The notes beneath the pieces are model-generated. The model was not told the DNA's origin, ran no database searches, and saw only the letters and a program-made list of their open reading frames with translations. DNA of 7,884 nucleotides from DASVXQ01 sp046727955 (GTDB taxonomy: Bacteria > Actinomycetota > CALGFH01). This document shows positions 5,373 to 7,884 of the stretch, one piece after another. Location: contig JBKPDO010000190.1 in NCBI GenBank assembly GCA_046727955.1, positions 1-7,884 on the forward strand, read 5' to 3'. The translations under genes and the position numbers were made by a program. The stretch's first letter is position 1, and each line of letters opens with the position of its first letter.

Positions 5373-6127
5373 CTACGCGGTGAGACGGGCCGCGATCTGC
5401 CGGTACAGACGCGTGACCGGGTGATCTGGATAGCGCAGCGCGAAGATGCCCGCGCTCGACAGGGTCATGAGCTCGTCTGAGTGGGGCAGCACCGCCGTGA
5501 CCTCGCACTCGTAGGCCTTCTCCACTCGTTCTCTGACCTGTTGGGGGTCGAAGAGCGGCGGCGTCTTGTTGACCACGAGCACCAGGTCCGGCACCTTCAG
5601 CTTGCGGGCCACCAACAGGGTCACCCTGGTGCCCTCGTAGTCCTGCTGGTCCGGACGCATCACGATCGCCAGCGTGTTCGACATGGCAATCGACAGCAGC
5701 GTTTCCTCGTTCAAGCCCGGGTGGGTGTCGAGCATCAGCACGTCGAGAGACAGCTGTTTGACGAGCCGGCGGAACCCTTCGTTCAGCAGGCCCACGTCGT
5801 ATCCCTCGCGCATCACGCGAGCGATGTCGTTCACCTTGATGCTGGAAGGCACGAGATACACGCGCCCGCGCAGCCCGGCATCGAGGTTCGTCGTCATGTC
5901 GTGGGCGGCCTGCGTGATGTCGCAGCCCCCCACAGATATTCGTTGAGCGAATAGCGCATCGTTTCCTGGTTCAGCCCGAACAGCGCATGGATCCCGGGGG
6001 ACTGGAGGTCGGTGTCGACGACCCCGATGCGTTGGCCCTCCGCGGCCAGCAGCGTCGCCACGTTGGCCGCCATATTCGACTTGCCCGTGCCCCCGCGAAA
6101 CGAATGGATCGAGATGACCCTCGACAT
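5373..6127 (-). CDS. MinD/ParA-type ATPase, frame interrupted once
   Basis: The protein is a deviant-Walker ATPase of about 251 residues if the break is repaired. It starts MSRVISIHSFRGGTGKSNMA: the Walker A is RGGTGKS (residues 11-17), with arginine where MinD/ParA usually has the signature lysine. Next come DTDLQSPGIHALFG (switch I region), LVPSSIKVNDIARVMREGYD, LDTHPGLNEETLL (Walker B region), RPDQQDYEGT and VVNKTPP. Frame 1 runs from ATG 6127 through SLNEYLWG, then goes off-family and stops at 5894-5896. The family sequence resumes (GCDITQAAHD) in the -1 frame after six G (5926-5931) and ends at TAG 5375-5373. GGAGGAG lies 7 bases before ATG 6127. Such proteins dimerise on ATP and usually act at a membrane or on a cargo. 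The membrane-protein gene starts 8 bp downstream. Confidence 0.85.
5926..5931 (-). other. Frameshift point in the ATPase gene at a six-G run
   Basis: On the coding strand the codons are CTG TGG GGG GCT. Continuing in frame gives W-G-A-A-T-S-R and a stop about 10 codons on. One more G, or a -1 slip of the ribosome on GGG, gives W-G-G-C-D-I-T, which fits the family (WG-x-C-D/S-I). The GTG inside the run (5933-5931) opens the second frame but has no ribosome binding site. Confidence 0.8.
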
Positions 6128-6134
6128 CGCCCCG

Positions 6135-6141
6135 CTCCTCC
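6135..6141 (-). promoter_or_regulatory. Strong ribosome binding site of the ATPase gene
   Basis: GGAGGAG lies 7 bases before ATG 6127 within the 37-bp gap after the response-regulator stop. It is the best Shine-Dalgarno match in the window and fixes the ATPase start. Confidence 0.7.
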
Positions 6142-6164
6142 GCGTTTGCTGCTGTACCTCGTAC

Positions 6165-6884
6165 CTAGGAGTCCGGGTCCAACCGGAGCTCGGCGACCTT
6201 CCGCTGGAGGGCCTGGAAGTACTCGGTCTCGGTGATCTCGGCCACCTGCCGGGCGGCCCTCACCTCGTCGATCTCGATGCGCAGCTTCCGCACCTCTTGC
6301 TTCAGACGCCGCTCGCGCGCCCGTACTTCGGTCGCCATCCGTTGGAAGACGCGTGCCAGTTGCCCGAGGGCGTCGTCCCGGCGGCCGACGCCGTCCAGCT
6401 GCCCGCTCTCGAAGGACCCCGCCTCGACGGCTGCCGCCGCCGCGACGACCTGGCCCACCTGCTCGAGGTATTCCTGTTCGAGGTCGTCGAGGCGTTTCCT
6501 GGCAAGCCCCGCATTGATCCTGGCCCGAAGGAGCACCGGGTCGAACGGCTTGGGTAGGTAGTCCTCCGCGCCCATCTCGATGCACCGGACGACGCTGTCG
6601 GTGTCCTCGAGCGCCGAGATCATGATCACCGGCGTGTGCCGCAGCCTGGGGTCACTCCTGATCTGCTCCAGCACCTGGTAGCCGTCCATCTCGGGCATCA
6701 GCACGTCCAGCAGCACGCAGTCGAACGGCTCGCCTCGAAGCGCCTCTCGAAGCGCCTCGAGCGCCTCCAACCCGTTCGCCACCGCCCGCACGTGATGGCC
6801 GTCTCGGTCGAGGGCTCGGGACAGCAGCAGGCGATTCACCGCATCGTCGTCGACCACCAGAACCAACCCGGGACCCTCGGTCAT
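6165..6884 (-). CDS. Response regulator with HAMP-like and coiled-coil output, 239 aa
   Basis: Residues 5-125 form a CheY-like receiver. It has acidic pocket D12/D13 in VVDDD, phospho-acceptor D60 in LLDVLMPEMDG, S90 in MISAL and K112 in LPKPF. A helix links to residues about 144-188, which read like a HAMP second half (AAAAAVEAGSF, then DDALGQLARVFQRMATEV) but have no membrane segment. The C-terminus (189-235) is a charged coiled coil with the recognisable stretch LRIEIDEVRAARQVAEITET and YFQALQRKVAEL. This tail is seen, in my recollection, in cyanobacterial and Chloroflexota signalling proteins. There is no DNA-binding or catalytic output domain, so it probably signals by protein contact, perhaps to the ATPase 37 bp downstream. 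ATG 6884 overlaps the upstream TGA (ATGA), implying translational coupling. The receiver carries an apparent 4-residue duplication (see findings). Confidence 0.9.
   Translation of the reverse strand: MTEGPGLVLVVDDDAVNRLLLSRALDRDGHHVRAVANGLEALEALREALRGEPFDCVLLDVLMPEMDGYQVLEQIRSDPRLRHTPVIMISALEDTDSVVRCIEMGAEDYLPKPFDPVLLRARINAGLARKRLDDLEQEYLEQVGQVVAAAAAVEAGSFESGQLDGVGRRDDALGQLARVFQRMATEVRARERRLKQEVRKLRIEIDEVRAARQVAEITETEYFQALQRKVAELRLDPDS
6736..6759. repeat. 12-bp in-frame tandem duplication in the receiver
   Basis: CGAAGCGCCTCT (6736-6747) is followed by CGAAGCGCCTCG (6748-6759), 11 of 12 identical. It encodes the repeated EAL-R pattern in LEALEALREALRGEP. The stretch from NG to FD in the receiver is 15 residues, against about 11 in ordinary receivers, which equals one 12-bp unit. 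Confidence 0.6.
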
Positions 6885-7884
6885 GGTCTGCCCCGCTCCC
6901 GCACCGTTGCCAGAGCGATCCTGACCCGCTCGTATTCCGCTTCGATCCGTGCGATGAGATCGGCCGCTCCTTCCAGGGCTCCCGAGCTGGCCAAAGCCTC
7001 GAGCTCGCGGCTCAGCTCGGAAAAGCCCATCGCGCCGAAGGTGGCCCCGTTGGACTTCAGCGTGTGCGCCGCTCGTCGGACTTCGTCCGCCTGACCTTGC
7101 TGCAGCCCTCGCCTGGCGCCGTTGACCAGCCGGGGCACGTCGCGCAAGAAGGTGTCGATGAGCGCCGGAAGAAGCTCAGGGTCGTCGTCTCCGATGGTCT
7201 CCATGAGGCGCTCGAGCGCCGCCGGTTGGAGCACCGCAGCGGGGAGAGGCTGTCCTTGTGGTTCGGGCTGTGCCGGCGACGGGGCCTGCGCGCCCACGCC
7301 GGATTCCCTCGCCGGGGCTGGGGGCGGTGGGGCGAGGTGCGGGCGGCAGCGGCTCAGCGCGGTGGCCAGTTCCTCCATGCGGATCGGCTTGGGGAGGTAG
7401 TCGTCCATCCCCGCGGCCAGACAGGCCTCGCGCTCTTCCTGCATGGCGTTGGCGGTCGCGGCGATGACGTGCGGCCGTTGCCCTTCCGGCCATCGTTGGT
7501 GGATGCGGCGCGTGGCCTCCAGCCCGTCCATCTCCGGCATCTGTACGTCCATGAGCACGACGTCGTAGGGCTCGCGTTCGAGCGCTTGGAGCGCCGCCAG
7601 CCCGTCCGCGGTCAGGTCGGCCTGGTAGCCGAGCTTCTTCAGCAGGAGCAAGGCAAGCTGCTGGTTGACGACGTTGTCCTCCGCCACCAGGATCCGCAAC
7701 GGCACACGCTCGGCCAGTCGCCCGACGGCCCCTTCTTGGGGCGCCGGCGCCTGCACGCCGGCCGGGGCACCGAAGACGCTCATGAGCGTGGCGTAGAGCT
7801 GTGACGGCTTGATCGGCTTTGTCAGAGAGGCGGCGAACTCCACGTCTCCCCGGAGCTCTTCCTGGGGCCCCAGCGACGTGAGCA
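6881..7884 (-). CDS. Hybrid sensor histidine kinase, C-terminal part: receiver, receiver, HPt (partial)
   Basis: The frame is open to the window edge, with 333 residues visible counting from the first full codon (7882). The first 45 or so are the end of one receiver (LTSLG, then LTKPIKPSQLYATL). A complete second receiver spans about 61-180. It has acidic residues E68/D69 (VAEDNVVNQQ), phospho-acceptor D112 in VVLMDVQMPEMDG and K165 in YLPKPI. A linker rich in P and A (184-216) leads to an HPt domain with phospho-histidine H273 in AAHTLKSNGATFGA. The order receiver-receiver-HPt is typical of BarA/EvgS-like or cyanobacterial hybrid kinases; the sensor and kinase core lie outside the window. 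The likely next step in the relay is the receiver encoded by the following gene, whose ATG overlaps this stop (ATGA). Confidence 0.92.
   Translation of the reverse strand, partial: LTSLGPQEELRGDVEFAASLTKPIKPSQLYATLMSVFGAPAGVQAPAPQEGAVGRLAERVPLRILVAEDNVVNQQLALLLLKKLGYQADLTADGLAALQALEREPYDVVLMDVQMPEMDGLEATRRIHQRWPEGQRPHVIAATANAMQEEREACLAAGMDDYLPKPIRMEELATALSRCRPHLAPPPPAPARESGVGAQAPSPAQPEPQGQPLPAAVLQPAALERLMETIGDDDPELLPALIDTFLRDVPRLVNGARRGLQQGQADEVRRAAHTLKSNGATFGAMGFSELSRELEALASSGALEGAADLIARIEAEYERVRIALATVRERGRP

Noticed and set aside
5365..5508. Extended start of the permease at 5508
   Set aside because: The extra 48 residues overlap the ATPase coding frame and are R-, H- and P-rich shadow sequence. 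ATG 5364 has a GAGG site and sits just after the ATPase stop.
5373..5933. Second half of the ATPase as a separate gene starting at GTG 5933
   Set aside because: It lacks the P-loop, has no ribosome binding site, and begins exactly where the family sequence breaks off in the other frame, so it is the same gene.

Overview
The window is GC-rich bacterial DNA. Its right two thirds is one minus-strand signalling and transport operon. Its left third is a looser, accessory-looking region of small genes, repeats and gene remnants. No rRNA, tRNA or marker gene fixes the taxon. The protein families suggest a high-GC Chloroflexota or deep actinobacterial lineage, and this is inference only.

Left region (1-2418). 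A C-terminal coding tail ends at 122. Two small plus-strand genes follow: an unrecognised 111-residue protein and a 105-residue protein with a C2H2-like zinc-binding pattern. A minus-strand gene at 1167-1637 encodes an all-helical protein of an uncharacterised, TerB-reminiscent type. The space between these convergent genes holds a pentanucleotide array (CCTCA, about 18 units). It also holds the first copy of a ~53 bp hairpin-forming element whose second copy lies about 1 kb away, on the far side of the helical gene. From 1740 to 2418 I see no intact gene, only a GC-rich hairpin, the second element copy, a doubtful short frame and an apparent remnant of a TPR-type protein.

Right region (2419-7884, all minus strand, read right to left). 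The order is: the C-terminal part of a hybrid sensor kinase (end of one receiver, a full receiver, an HPt domain); a response regulator whose output is a membrane-free HAMP-like and coiled-coil module; a MinD/ParA-type ATPase with an arginine-variant Walker A; and a 981-residue membrane protein. The membrane protein combines an APC-type permease core, a large soluble insert carrying a winged-helix-like segment, four further membrane helices and a beta-rich tail. Spacing is tight (a 4-bp ATGA overlap, 37 bp, then 8 bp), so co-transcription is likely.

A reasonable working model is a phosphorelay that reports to, or is gated by, a membrane transport protein, with the MinD-type ATPase acting at the membrane. 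The ATPase frame is broken once at a run of six G. This could be a sequencing error, an inactivating mutation or a frameshift site. The most interesting items are the permease with an embedded winged-helix-like domain, the four-gene module as a unit, and the paired hairpin elements with the pentamer array.
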